Positions 30,995 through 39,769 are shown, counted from the first letter of the stretch. The stretch: DNA of 64,000 nucleotides from an uncultured Pelagibacteraceae bacterium (GCA_902569405.1 CACFTX010000001.1:457579-521578), one strand, 5' to 3'. Program-made: numbers and translations. The notes: generated by a model not told the origin, from the letters alone.

Positions 30995-32404
30995 TTACTT
31001 TTTGCTAACTTTTTTTACTTTTTTTGCCTTTTTGCTTGGTGATTTCGCTTTTTTTAAGTTTGAAGTTTTTTTCTCTTTTCCATCATCATGTGGGTGTTCA
31101 TGATTATGTTCGTGTTCATGTGCAGTTTTAAGTATTTTTTCCGCTTCTTCTTTAGATATATTTTTGATATTTGATTTTGCTTTAGATTTAATTAATTTTA
31201 ATATTTTATCTTCATATATTGTTCCTCTTAAACTGGCTGCAGCAGAAGGATTTTTTTGGTAATATTCCATAACGACTTTTTCTTGACCTGGCATCATTCT
31301 AAGTTGCTTTTGAATTTCTTCTTGAATTTCATGTTCCTCAACTTTTATTTTATTTTGCTCACCAAATTCATTCAAAATTAAACCCAGTTTGATTCTTTTC
31401 TTTGCTGTTTCTTCAAATTTAGATTTATTTTTTTTAGCCTCATCTTCTTTCATCCCTTGAGATAAAATTTTTACTTCTTGTTCAACTAGGTTTTCGGGTA
31501 TTTGATCTACTTTAAATTTTTCTAGCTGTTTTAATATTTGATTTTTTGAAAGATTCTCTAATGAATTTTTGTACTCATCATTAATTTGTTTGGAAATTAA
31601 TTCTTTTAAATTATTTAAATCTTTTGCTCCTAAATTTTTAGCAAATTCGTCATTTATGTTTGTAGCTTCTGATTTTTTAACTGTTAAAATTTTACAATTA
31701 AATTTTGCTTTTTTTTTTGCATAGTCTTTTTGTGGATAGTTCTCTGGAAGTGTTATGTTAACATCTTTAGTTTCATTTTTTTTAACTCCTATTAAATAAT
31801 CATCAAAACCTTTAATAAATAAATCTTTTCCTAACTCTAATTGTGTGTTTTTTCCTTCACTTCCTTGAAAATCTTTTCCGTCAACTGTTGCTTTGTAATC
31901 AAAAACTACCAAGTCACCCTTGCTTGCTTTATAATTCTCAGGTCCATCTTTAAAATTTTTTTGATTATTTGCAATTTCTTGAATCCTTTTATCAGTTTCG
32001 TTTGAATCGATATTTACTTTATATTCATCAAATTTAATATCTTCTATAGATTTAATATTAACCTTTGGTAGTTCTGTTACTGAAATAGTATATTCAAGAT
32101 CTTTACCTTCACCAAAACTTTTTAAATCTATTTTTGGTTGTCCAGCAGGTTTAATCTTGTTTTCATCTAAAGCTTTGGCTGTGGTATCTTTTAAAACTTT
32201 ATCTAAAACTTCTCCATAAACTGCCTTTCCAAATTGTCTTTTTAAAATTTCCTTCGGAACTTTTCCTGGTCTAAAACCTTTTAAAACAACATTCTTTTTA
32301 ATTTCTTCATATTTTTCTTCTAAATAATTAGAAATAGTTTTTTTATCGATAAAAACTTTTAAATCTTTATTTAAACCTTTTTTGTTTTCTATAGTTACTT
32401 TCAT
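30995..32404 (-). CDS. tig: Trigger factor
   Basis: Ribosome-bound chaperone and peptidyl-prolyl isomerase, 469 residues. The ribosome-docking signature is seen in VLKGFRPGKVPKEILKRQFG near residue 40. The FKBP domain covers roughly residues 150-240 (KGDLVVFDYKATVDG onward), followed by the helical C-terminal arms. E. coli has 432 residues. The extra length is a tail from about residue 429 that is first His-rich (HEHEHNHEHPHDD) and then Lys-rich (KKAKSPSKKAKKVKKVSKK). tRNA-Leu lies 16 bases upstream. Confidence 0.95.
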   Translation of the reverse strand: MKVTIENKKGLNKDLKVFIDKKTISNYLEEKYEEIKKNVVLKGFRPGKVPKEILKRQFGKAVYGEVLDKVLKDTTAKALDENKIKPAGQPKIDLKSFGEGKDLEYTISVTELPKVNIKSIEDIKFDEYKVNIDSNETDKRIQEIANNQKNFKDGPENYKASKGDLVVFDYKATVDGKDFQGSEGKNTQLELGKDLFIKGFDDYLIGVKKNETKDVNITLPENYPQKDYAKKKAKFNCKILTVKKSEATNINDEFAKNLGAKDLNNLKELISKQINDEYKNSLENLSKNQILKQLEKFKVDQIPENLVEQEVKILSQGMKEDEAKKNKSKFEETAKKRIKLGLILNEFGEQNKIKVEEHEIQEEIQKQLRMMPGQEKVVMEYYQKNPSAAASLRGTIYEDKILKLIKSKAKSNIKNISKEEAEKILKTAHEHEHNHEHPHDDGKEKKTSNLKKAKSPSKKAKKVKKVSKK

Positions 32405-32420
32405 AAATTCTTAAATCTCT

Positions 32421-32505
32421 TGGTAGGCGAGAAAGGACTCGAACCTTCACCCCTTGCGAGATATGATCCTAAGTCATACGCGTCTGCCAGTTCCGCCACT
32501 CGCCC
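32421..32505 (-). tRNA. tRNA-Leu (TAG)
   Basis: An 85-base class II cloverleaf on the minus strand. Acceptor GGGCGAG pairs with CTCGCCT, leaving a G1-T72 wobble as first pair. The D arm contains GGCAGACGC, the anticodon stem TATGA/TCATA encloses CTTAGGA (anticodon TAG), and a long variable arm (CTCGCAAGGGGTG) and T loop GGTTCGA follow. Discriminator A and encoded CCA are present. The long variable arm and A73 fit LeuRS identity. Confidence 0.95.
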
Positions 32506-32589
32506 ACAATTATTGAAGCTTTATATATTATTGAACTAATTTGTCCAATTAGAATAATAGTGTAAATATATAGAAATAAAATAAATAAA

Positions 32590-32838
32590 ATGATTATATC
32601 GCCGTGTATAAGTATTTGTAAAACTGATCCCAAAACAGGTTTTTGTTATGGTTGTGGAAGAACTGATGATGAGAAAAAAATCTGGAAAGATGAAAAAACA
32701 TCAGATGAATGGAAAAAAAATAACCTTATAGACATACAAAAAAGATTAAATGGTTGGCAACTTGAAAGTTTTAAAGAATCTTATCAACATAAAATAAATA
32801 ATGGTATTTCATTATATAAAAAAAATAACTTAAAATAG
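32590..32838 (+). CDS. DUF1289 family small Cys-rich protein
   Basis: An 82-residue protein with PCISICK, then DPKTGFCYGCGRT and a DEKKIWKD segment: the four conserved Cys (CxxxC, CxxC) and downstream Trp that define the DUF1289 family. These proteins are thought to bind a metal or iron-sulfur centre, but no function is established. First gene after the strand switch from tRNA-Leu; the 84 bases between must hold divergent promoters. The C-terminal Lys/Asn-rich part is not conserved. Confidence 0.85.
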   Translation: MIISPCISICKTDPKTGFCYGCGRTDDEKKIWKDEKTSDEWKKNNLIDIQKRLNGWQLESFKESYQHKINNGISLYKKNNLK

Positions 32839-32857
32839 ATAAGATTTTAAAATTACC

Positions 32858-33700
32858 ATGAAAAGTGATTTAACTGTTGTAGTAACATTATTTAAGACTC
32901 CTATTGAAAAATTAAGAACATTAAATCAGTACAAAAAACACCATATTTTGATATTTGATCAAGCCACAGATAATAATTTAAAACATGTATCCAAATATTT
33001 AGATGCGGAATTTGAATATTTTCACTCAAAAGAAAATTTAGGTTTACCTAAATCTACAAATTTTTTAATCTCAAAAGTGAAAACAAAATACTTTTTATTC
33101 ACTCAAGCTGATATTGAAATAGATGAAATTTCAATAAATAATTTAATAAAAAGCATGAATCGTGAAGAAAATATTATTTTTGCAGGACCTGTATTTGCTT
33201 CTAAAGAAAATTTTAATGAAAAAAATCAATTATTAAAAAATTATGAAATAAAATTAGAACTAAACGCCTCTATTATGATGTGTGACACTGAAAAAGTTAA
33301 AGAAATAGGTTTTTTTGATGAAGATTACTTTCTATATTGGGAAGATAAAGATTTAATGAAAAGAATTAATAAATCTAATTTTAAAATGATCAAAGCTCTA
33401 GATTCATTTGCGATTCACGATGGTGGAAAATCATCAATAGATAGTACAAAAGTTCAATTTACTAGAAGAATAAATTATAAATATGGTGAACTGGTTTTTG
33501 ATTTAAAGCACAAAAAACTCAGAATAGTAAAAATTTTAAGACAAATTATTCAAAATATTTTTTTTCTACCAATAAACTTGATTGTATTAAGCAAATTTAA
33601 AATAATAGAAAATATTTCTCAAATATTAGGTTTTTTAAAATTTTTTAAATTTATTTTTTTAAAAAAAAATAGTAAAAATGTTTTAAAGTTTAAAAAATGA
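32858..33700 (+). CDS. Family 2 glycosyltransferase (rhamnosyltransferase-like)
   Basis: Predicted to transfer a sugar to a surface glycan or lipid carrier. The 280 residues show the GT-A fold: VVVTLFKTP at the N-terminus, ENLGLPKSTNFLI, the DXD-like TQADIEID near residue 88, and GFFDEDYFLYWEDKDLMKRI near residue 150, a hallmark of WbbL/rhamnosyltransferase-type GT2 enzymes. A hydrophobic stretch near residue 230 suggests membrane association. The donor and acceptor cannot be read from sequence. It is followed by two overlapping small genes. Confidence 0.82.
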   Translation: MKSDLTVVVTLFKTPIEKLRTLNQYKKHHILIFDQATDNNLKHVSKYLDAEFEYFHSKENLGLPKSTNFLISKVKTKYFLFTQADIEIDEISINNLIKSMNREENIIFAGPVFASKENFNEKNQLLKNYEIKLELNASIMMCDTEKVKEIGFFDEDYFLYWEDKDLMKRINKSNFKMIKALDSFAIHDGGKSSIDSTKVQFTRRINYKYGELVFDLKHKKLRIVKILRQIIQNIFFLPINLIVLSKFKIIENISQILGFLKFFKFIFLKKNSKNVLKFKK

Positions 33701-33864
33701 ACATCACTAATATTATTACACTAATATATTTTTTGGGTTTAGTTTTTGGAGCTTTTTTTCTTGGTATATGGGACTCAGAAACAGATATAAAAAAAGGTTT
33801 ATCAGTTCTTATTTGGACGGCAATTTTTTTAATTTGCCTTTTTTATGCAGATAAAAAAAAATAA
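33697..33864 (+). CDS. Small two-helix membrane protein, unknown function
   Basis: A 55-residue reading frame starting at an ATG that overlaps the glycosyltransferase stop by 4 bases (ATGA) and ending inside the start of the next gene (20-base overlap). Two hydrophobic helices (about residues 5-24 and 37-51) are separated by a polar loop WDSETDIKKG, and the protein ends in DKKK. I do not recognise a family. Tight coupling on both sides argues that it is real. Confidence 0.6.
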   Translation: MNITNIITLIYFLGLVFGAFFLGIWDSETDIKKGLSVLIWTAIFLICLFYADKKK

Positions 33865-34537
33865 TATAAATACGTTAGAAAAATTAAATAGATCTATAAT
33901 TAAATGTAATAAGTGCTCTCGGTTAGTAAAATTCAGAAAAAAAATATCTAAAATTAAAAGAAAACAATATATTAATGAAAAATATTGGGGTAAACCGATT
34001 ACAGGCTTTGGCGATATAAAAGGGGGAATCCTTTTTGTTGGTTTGGCTCCTGCAGCTCATGGCGGAACTAGAACTGGCAGAGTATTTACTGGCGATAAGT
34101 CTTCTGATTTTTTATACAAATGTCTGTACAAAGTTAAATTTTCTAACAAACCAACCTCGGATAATATAAATGACGGTTTAAAATTAAATAATGTATTTAT
34201 AACTACAGCTTTAAAATGTGTGCCTCCTGGAGACAAACCACTTTTATCTGAGCTAAACAACTGCTCTAATTTTTTTAATCAAGAAATTAATAATTTAAAA
34301 AATTTAAGTGTTATAGTAGCTCTTGGAAAAATAGCCTTTGATACTTGTGTTTATTTTTACAAAAAGAACTACCATTTAAATGAAAAGATGAATTTTGAAC
34401 ATGGTCAAATTTATTCATTACCAAATAATATCAAACTTGTAGGCTGCTATCACCCAAGTCCAAGAAATGTAAATACTGGTCGTATTAATGAAAATATGAT
34501 GACAAAACTTTTCAGAAAGATTAAAAAATTAAATTAA
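33845..34537 (+). CDS. Uracil-DNA glycosylase, family 5 type (UdgB-like)
   Basis: DNA repair glycosylase removing uracil and other deaminated bases. The 230 residues carry GLAPAAHGGTRTGRVFTGD (motif 1 of family 5, which lacks the catalytic Asp/Asn of family 1) and the second motif HPSPRNVNTG. Four Cys (21, 24, 125, 140) are spaced as the [4Fe-4S] ligands of family 4/5 enzymes. It overlaps the upstream small membrane gene by 20 bases and the convergent ybgC gene by 4 bases. Confidence 0.85.
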   Translation: MQIKKNNINTLEKLNRSIIKCNKCSRLVKFRKKISKIKRKQYINEKYWGKPITGFGDIKGGILFVGLAPAAHGGTRTGRVFTGDKSSDFLYKCLYKVKFSNKPTSDNINDGLKLNNVFITTALKCVPPGDKPLLSELNNCSNFFNQEINNLKNLSVIVALGKIAFDTCVYFYKKNYHLNEKMNFEHGQIYSLPNNIKLVGCYHPSPRNVNTGRINENMMTKLFRKIKKLN

Positions 34538-34932
34538 TTTTCTAATTTTTTCTTAAGCTCATCTGGTATTTTTGAAGGTTTACCATTTTTATCAACAGCT
34601 ACCAAATGAACATGGGTATCTGTTATAAGTTCATTATTTCTTGAAATACTTTGTTTCATTAAAAAAGATGTTTTAGTAAATGATTCAACTTCTGAGAAAA
34701 TTTCAAGTTTATCCTCAAATTTGGCAGGTCTTTTGTATTCAATGTTACATGATTTTACAATTAACATAATTCCAAAACTTTCTAATAAAGATGAATTAGT
34801 ATAACCTAACGAGTAAATAGCTTCAGATCTGGCACGTTCTAAAAATTTTAGGTAATTTGCATAGTAAACAACACCACCTGCGTCTGTATCCTCATAATAT
34901 ACCTTAACTGTAAAGTTAAATTTTTTTGCCAT
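34534..34932 (-). CDS. ybgC: YbgC-type acyl-CoA thioesterase
   Basis: Hot-dog-fold thioesterase, 132 residues. The signature YYEDTDAGGVVYYANYLKFLERARSE includes the catalytic Asp17, as in the Tol-Pal-associated YbgC family that hydrolyses acyl-CoA. In many proteobacteria ybgC lies beside tolQRAB, but here it stands alone among unrelated genes. Function in phospholipid metabolism is inferred from the family. Confidence 0.9.
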   Translation of the reverse strand: MAKKFNFTVKVYYEDTDAGGVVYYANYLKFLERARSEAIYSLGYTNSSLLESFGIMLIVKSCNIEYKRPAKFEDKLEIFSEVESFTKTSFLMKQSISRNNELITDTHVHLVAVDKNGKPSKIPDELKKKLEN

Positions 34933-34969
34933 AAATAATATTATTAATTATATTGAAATTAATTTTTAT

Positions 34970-35110
34970 ATGAAAGTTTTTATTATTTGGCTAATTGGTG
35001 TAATTTTATGGAATTTTGGTTATCCATCTGCTTCACCAATAGAAGATGTGGTTGCTGCAGTAATACTATCTTTTATAAGTATGTATCTTAAAAAATTCAT
35101 TAAAAACTAG
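34970..35110 (+). CDS. Small membrane protein, unknown function
   Basis: A 46-residue frame with two short hydrophobic stretches (KVFIIWLIGVILWNFG and VAAVILSFISMYL) joined by YPSASPIEDV, and a basic end KKFIKN. It starts 37 bases from the divergent ybgC and its stop codon abuts the convergent DUF3047 gene without a gap. No family is recognised. The clean fit between two genes and the membrane-protein composition support it as coding. Confidence 0.55.
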   Translation: MKVFIIWLIGVILWNFGYPSASPIEDVVAAVILSFISMYLKKFIKN

Positions 35111-35761
35111 TTATTCAGCTGAAAAATAAATATTTTGAAAATACGCCACTGAACTTAATTTTGAGTTATCAGTATCAGCCATTATTGCAAGCCCATTAAT
35201 TTCGTCTAGATCAAGATTGTGAAATTTTTTAAAATGGTCTTTTACATTAACTTTTACAGTAACCCACTCGTTAAAATGTTCTTTGGTCGTTGCCAAAACA
35301 TAATCTATCGATTTTTTTGTGTATGGACTTGGGTGAAAAATATTTACATCTTCATTACTTGAAAAAACATAGTTCATTGCTCTATTTGATAAAGGTGTAG
35401 CACCTGTTTTTTTTACAACAAATACCCTCGCAGCATAATCATGTCCTTTTTTGCTTCTTTCATTGATACCATTAATACTTTTCTCAACTTTCCAGGTAAT
35501 ATTAAGAATAGGTGTATTGTTAAGATCTATTTTAATCTCTTTTCCCAGTCCCGAAGCAGCATTATTTGCTACTGCTTTTAGAAAGTTTCCATTATCATTC
35601 TTTCCAATAGAATACTCTGTTTTAGCATCAGCACCTCTTACTTTTCTAACCTCTAAGCTATCAAGCTCTTCCTGATTAAACTCAAAAACTTTTATTTTTT
35701 CAGCTAAGGCAGAAAAGCTTAGAAAAAAAAATAGAAAGGTAAGCTGAGTTAAAACTTTCAT
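35111..35761 (-). CDS. Exported DUF3047 family protein
   Basis: About 216 residues starting with a signal peptide (MKVLTQLTFLFFFLSFSALA, cleavage after ALA). The mature part shows the DUF3047 pattern: WKVEKSING near residue 90, ARVFVVKK, ALNYV-like AMNYVFSS, a NPY-like SPYTKKSI, VKVNVKDHFKKFH and IMADTDNSKLSSVAYFQNIYF. The family is periplasmic and uncharacterised. The ATG at 35761 is preferred over 35815 because it starts the signal peptide directly. Confidence 0.85.
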   Translation of the reverse strand: MKVLTQLTFLFFFLSFSALAEKIKVFEFNQEELDSLEVRKVRGADAKTEYSIGKNDNGNFLKAVANNAASGLGKEIKIDLNNTPILNITWKVEKSINGINERSKKGHDYAARVFVVKKTGATPLSNRAMNYVFSSNEDVNIFHPSPYTKKSIDYVLATTKEHFNEWVTVKVNVKDHFKKFHNLDLDEINGLAIMADTDNSKLSSVAYFQNIYFSAE

Positions 35762-35870
35762 TTGAGAGCTCATATAAGCATATAAATTAATTTTCAACAA
35801 ATTATTTAAAATCAAATTTTAGACATGATTTAAACACTCAAAATTCATTATTTAATTATAATTATTGAGT

Positions 35871-36080
35871 ATGAAACTAATAATCTTAATTACTTCTTTT
35901 ATATTTTTAACAAACTGCTCATCTAATTCAGTAGTAAAATTAGGCAAAAAATGTACAAAAATTGCCTCAGATAACACTTATGAAAAATCTTTTATTTGGA
36001 TAGTGGATAAAAAAAATATTGAAGATTTTGGTGTTAAAATAAATAAAGAAAATTGCAAAATAAATGGAGAAAAATCTTGA
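35871..36080 (+). CDS. Small putative lipoprotein
   Basis: A 69-residue protein with a short hydrophobic signal and a lipobox-like LTNC near residue 16 (MKLIILITSFIFLTNCSSNS). The mature part has three further Cys and the segment KKCTKIASDNTYEKSFIWIVDKK. No family is recognised. The ATG at 35871 gives a standard lipoprotein signal; a TTG six bases upstream is also in frame. Its stop overlaps the start of the next tiny gene. Confidence 0.65.
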   Translation: MKLIILITSFIFLTNCSSNSVVKLGKKCTKIASDNTYEKSFIWIVDKKNIEDFGVKINKENCKINGEKS

Positions 36081-36208
36081 AAACTTTCTCTTTTTTTGCA
36101 CTATTAATCTATTGGTCAGTAATTATTCTTGCTCCAGTTTTATCAAAAGAATTTAAAATTGATAAAGAACAATTAATTATAAAACCAATAAAAAAGCCTA
36201 GTATGTAG
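36077..36208 (+). CDS. Tiny exported or membrane-anchored protein with TTG start
   Basis: A 43-residue frame beginning at TTG that overlaps the preceding stop codon (TTGA). It has one hydrophobic helix (FSFFALLIYWSVIILAPVLS) that could be a signal peptide or an anchor, then a charged stretch KEFKIDKEQLIIKPIKKPSM. Its last 11 bases overlap the convergent SDR gene. Unknown family; coupling to the lipoprotein gene suggests a pair acting in the envelope. Confidence 0.5.
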   Translation: MKTFSFFALLIYWSVIILAPVLSKEFKIDKEQLIIKPIKKPSM

Positions 36209-36944
36209 ATCTCCCTCCGCTGATATCAAAAACAGCTGCAGTAGAAAATGAATTTTCCTCTGATGAAAGCCAACAAACAAGAGAGGTTAATTCATTTAAC
36301 TCCAAAAATCTTCCTCTTGGAACTTTTGATAGCATTCTCTGCACGTGCTCTTTAGACATTTGGTCTAATATTCTTGTTTTTGCTCCAGCAGGAGTAACTG
36401 CATTAACGGCTATGTCTTTTTCTGCAAGTTCTTTACCTAAAGATTTTGTTAAACCTAAAACTCCGGCTTTTGCAGAGCTATAAGCGCTTGCATTCGCATT
36501 TCCATCTTTTCCGGAAACTGAAGCAATATTTACAATTCTACCATAATTATTCTTAATCATATTAGGTACGACTGATTTACAGCAGTTAAAAGTGCCCATT
36601 AAATTAATTTCAACAATTTTGTTCCATTCTTTTACATCATAATTCCAAAGTTCTGATGTAGAGCCTGTAATTCCCGCATTATTTATTAATACGTCAATAT
36701 TAATTGATTTAGTAATTTGTTTAACTGCTTTATCAACCTCATTAAAATTAGAAACATCCACAATATTAAAAGACAATTTATTATTATTTATTTCTTTAGA
36801 TGTTTTCTCTAATTCTTTTTTATCGACATCCCATATTATTACTTTGGCACCAGATTCCAAAAATTTTTTAGCTATATCAAGACCAAAGCCTTGAGCTCCA
36901 CCAGTGATTATTGCTGTTCTATCTTTTAAATCAAACTGGATCAT
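36198..36944 (-). CDS. Short-chain dehydrogenase/reductase (FabG-like)
   Basis: NAD(P)-dependent oxidoreductase, 248 residues. The cofactor motif is TGGAQGFG at residue 14, NNAG at about 88, catalytic Ser in IASVSG and the YxxxK motif in SAYSSAKAG. VIIWDVD, with Asp after the second strand, suggests NAD preference. It lies 7 bases after the NCS1 permease and ends the dctP-Q-M-permease-SDR run, so it may act on the imported substrate rather than in fatty acid synthesis. Substrate unknown. Confidence 0.85.
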   Translation of the reverse strand: MIQFDLKDRTAIITGGAQGFGLDIAKKFLESGAKVIIWDVDKKELEKTSKEINNNKLSFNIVDVSNFNEVDKAVKQITKSINIDVLINNAGITGSTSELWNYDVKEWNKIVEINLMGTFNCCKSVVPNMIKNNYGRIVNIASVSGKDGNANASAYSSAKAGVLGLTKSLGKELAEKDIAVNAVTPAGAKTRILDQMSKEHVQRMLSKVPRGRFLELNELTSLVCWLSSEENSFSTAAVFDISGGRSTY

Positions 36945-36951
36945 ATTAAAT

Positions 36952-38409
36952 TTATTTGAATGTTAAAAAATAGTAAGTAATTGATGCCATTGTCGCCCCT
37001 ATTAACCATGAATATGATTGGAGAAAATTAAGATTTGGATTCCAAATTGTAGAAGCAGAAAAAATAAAACCTACAATCAAAGCGTAAATTCCTTTTAAGT
37101 GCCAACCATTTGAAAAAAAATAGCTGCCATCTGTCATAGAAGAATATAAATCTTTATTATTGATTTTGCTTTTGTTTATTAAATAATAGTCCGTAATAAT
37201 AATTCCAAAAATAGGGCCAAAAAAAGAACCTATTGTATCAACAATTGATAAAATTCCTATTTGACTAAGTAATGGTGTCCAAGATACTCCTACAACTAAA
37301 CTAATTAACGCAATAACCACCGAAGTACTTTTGATGTTTAAACTTTTAGGTAAAAAATTAAGTAATGAATTTTGTGTAGGAATATAATTTGCAATTAAAT
37401 TTGTTGAAGCAGATGCAAACAATATAAAAAATATTACCACTATTGTTAAAAAAGTATTATTAAATTTGCCAATTATATCTGTGGGATTTGTCAAAATTCT
37501 ATCTATTTCTATAAGGTTATTTTTTAAAATAATATCAGATCCCATTACTATTAAAACTGATAATAAAGAAAAAATAATTAAATTTAATAATAAAGTTAAA
37601 TTTCCAATGTTAAGTTCTTTTTCAGTCTTTACATATCTTGAAAAATCTCCAAAATTAACAATGACAATTGAAAAATATGCAAATATAGTTCCAGCAATAG
37701 TAATTATGGGAATAATATTTTCTTTTGAAAAAATATTCTCATAAACTAATAGATCTTTAAATGATTTACCTAAACTTAAAGAATATTCTGAAACAACCAT
37801 AATTAAAAAAATAATTAACCCTAAATAAACAAATAAAGCAGAAAAATTTATAAACGATTTATTAAAATTATGACCTTTACTAAATAATAAAATTTGTATT
37901 ATTAATGCTAATAAAAAAGCACACCAATCAACAATATTCATCGCAAAAAAGAATATTAAAAATATTTCTTTATCCATCATTGATTGGTCATAAGAATGGA
38001 TAGCAATACGAATTAAATATCCTAATGATTTAGATATAAAAAATGTTTGTACCCCAAACATAAAAATACCAACTATACCTCTTAACAAAGAAATATATTT
38101 TGCTCCTCTAATACCTAGAGATGTTCTCAATAAAACAGGAAAAGGAATACCATTACGTTGGGATGGTTTTCCTATCAAGTTACACAAAAAATAAACAAAT
38201 ATAGATCCGATTAAACTTCCAGTTAGTACAACCAAAAAATTTAAATCATATACCAAATAAAGAGATGCTATAAGTGAAAAACCAATTATACTTTGGACGC
38301 TATTTCCCCAAAAGCAAAAAAGAGTTTTCCAGTTCCACTGTTTATCCGAAGGATTTACAGAAACAATTTCCCAGTTTGTAAGTTGAATATTGGTTTTTTG
38401 CTGAGTCAC
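36952..38409 (-). CDS. NCS1 family permease (nucleobase/hydantoin/allantoin type)
   Basis: Inner-membrane cation symporter, 485 residues and about 12 membrane helices. The N-terminus LTNWEIVSVNPSDKQWNWKTLFCFWGNSV carries the NCS1 start region, and helix 1 and 3 motifs (GNSVQSIIGFSLIASLY, FPVLLRTSLGIRGAKY) match cytosine/uracil/hydantoin permeases. IVNFGDFSRY is a typical NCS1 helix 6-7 motif. It follows dctM by 25 bases; the substrate is not evident. Confidence 0.85.
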   Translation of the reverse strand: MTQQKTNIQLTNWEIVSVNPSDKQWNWKTLFCFWGNSVQSIIGFSLIASLYLVYDLNFLVVLTGSLIGSIFVYFLCNLIGKPSQRNGIPFPVLLRTSLGIRGAKYISLLRGIVGIFMFGVQTFFISKSLGYLIRIAIHSYDQSMMDKEIFLIFFFAMNIVDWCAFLLALIIQILLFSKGHNFNKSFINFSALFVYLGLIIFLIMVVSEYSLSLGKSFKDLLVYENIFSKENIIPIITIAGTIFAYFSIVIVNFGDFSRYVKTEKELNIGNLTLLLNLIIFSLLSVLIVMGSDIILKNNLIEIDRILTNPTDIIGKFNNTFLTIVVIFFILFASASTNLIANYIPTQNSLLNFLPKSLNIKSTSVVIALISLVVGVSWTPLLSQIGILSIVDTIGSFFGPIFGIIITDYYLINKSKINNKDLYSSMTDGSYFFSNGWHLKGIYALIVGFIFSASTIWNPNLNFLQSYSWLIGATMASITYYFLTFK

Positions 38410-38434
38410 TTTAGTTATAATAAACTAAAAAATT

Positions 38435-39769
38435 TTACTGTCCATACAGTACAGTTGGTAACCATAGTACAATTTTTGGAAATACTATTATTATTATTAA
38501 ACCTATTATTTGAAGCACCATAAATTGCATCATTCCAAGATAAATATCCTTTAAATCCCATTCTGGAACCACACCTTTTAAGAAATATGCAGACAGAGCT
38601 ACAGGTGGAGATAACCAGGCGGTTTGAAGGTTAACAGCTACAAGAATTGCAAACCAAGTTAAATTAAACCCTAAAGCTTCTATTAAAGGTAATATTATTG
38701 GAACAATGATCATTACAATTGGCACCCATTCTAAAGGCCATCCTAAAAGAAAAATTACACCCATAACTATAGCTAAAATTAAATATCTATTCATTTCTAA
38801 TGATAATAAAAATTCAGTTAGTAACATCGGTGTACCAAGTCTAGCAAAAACAGCTCCGAAAAAGTTTGATGCAGCTACTAAAACCATAATTAAAGCAGAA
38901 ATCTCTAAAGTTTTAACAAGAGCTTCTTGTAATTTTGATAAAGTTAATTTTTTGTAAGCAAGAGACAATAATAAAGCCCCCATAGCTCCGCATCCAGCGG
39001 CTTCTGTTGGTGTTGCAAAACCAAATAATATACTGCCTAGTGCAGCAAAAACTAATGCTGCAGGCGGAACTAAGCCAAGAAAAAATTCAACCCAAACATC
39101 TTTCATACTTTCAGCTCTCATATCTTTAGGTAATGGGGGGCCTAATTTTGGATCTAACATGCATCTGATAGTGGTGTACGCTGCGTATAAACTTGCAAGC
39201 AAAACTCCTGGAAGAATAGCAGCTGCAAACAAATCAATAACTGGAATTTCCATTATTGGACCCATAACCACAAGCATAATACTTGGAGGAATTAATATTC
39301 CCAAAGTTCCTCCTGCAGTAATTGTTCCAGCGGCTAATCTAACATTGTACCCTGATCTATTCATAGATTTAGCAGCCATAATTCCTAAAATTGTTACTGA
39401 AGCACCAACAATACCTGTTGCAGCAGCAAAAATTACTGATACAAAAAGCACTGCATAGTATAAAGATCCTCTAACTCTTGCTAACATCAACTGGAAGGCA
39501 GAAAATAATCTTTCCATTAAACCAGCTTGTTCCATCATGATACCCATAAAGACAAAGAGCGGAACTGCGGCGAGCGTTTGTTCTGTCATCACCATTGAAA
39601 ACTGCAGTGTCATTAAATAAAAAACAAGTTTACCAAAACCTAAATAACCGAAAACAAAACCTAAAAATATTAAAGTAAAAGAAATTGGAAACCCAATAAA
39701 TATAGAAAAAAGCATTACTCCTATTAAAATAAAACCTAATATTGCGGGATCAATAAATTCAGCAATCAT
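38435..39769 (-). CDS. dctM: TRAP transporter large permease subunit DctM
   Basis: Main membrane subunit of a Na+-driven TRAP transporter, about 444 residues and 12 helices. DctM signatures include VPLFVFMGIMMEQAGL, TGIVGASVTILGIMA, GGTLGILIPPSIMLVV and TEAAGCGAMGALLL. The start at 39769 (MIAEFIDPAIL) overlaps the dctQ stop by 4 bases; an earlier ATG at 39784 also exists. It ends with a normal C-terminus. Partner of the adjacent DctQ and DctP. Confidence 0.93.
   Translation of the reverse strand: MIAEFIDPAILGFILIGVMLFSIFIGFPISFTLIFLGFVFGYLGFGKLVFYLMTLQFSMVMTEQTLAAVPLFVFMGIMMEQAGLMERLFSAFQLMLARVRGSLYYAVLFVSVIFAAATGIVGASVTILGIMAAKSMNRSGYNVRLAAGTITAGGTLGILIPPSIMLVVMGPIMEIPVIDLFAAAILPGVLLASLYAAYTTIRCMLDPKLGPPLPKDMRAESMKDVWVEFFLGLVPPAALVFAALGSILFGFATPTEAAGCGAMGALLLSLAYKKLTLSKLQEALVKTLEISALIMVLVAASNFFGAVFARLGTPMLLTEFLLSLEMNRYLILAIVMGVIFLLGWPLEWVPIVMIIVPIILPLIEALGFNLTWFAILVAVNLQTAWLSPPVALSAYFLKGVVPEWDLKDIYLGMMQFMVLQIIGLIIIIVFPKIVLWLPTVLYGQ

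Noticed and set aside
38958..39458. Open frames opposite dctM
   Set aside because: They are shadows of the well-conserved dctM.
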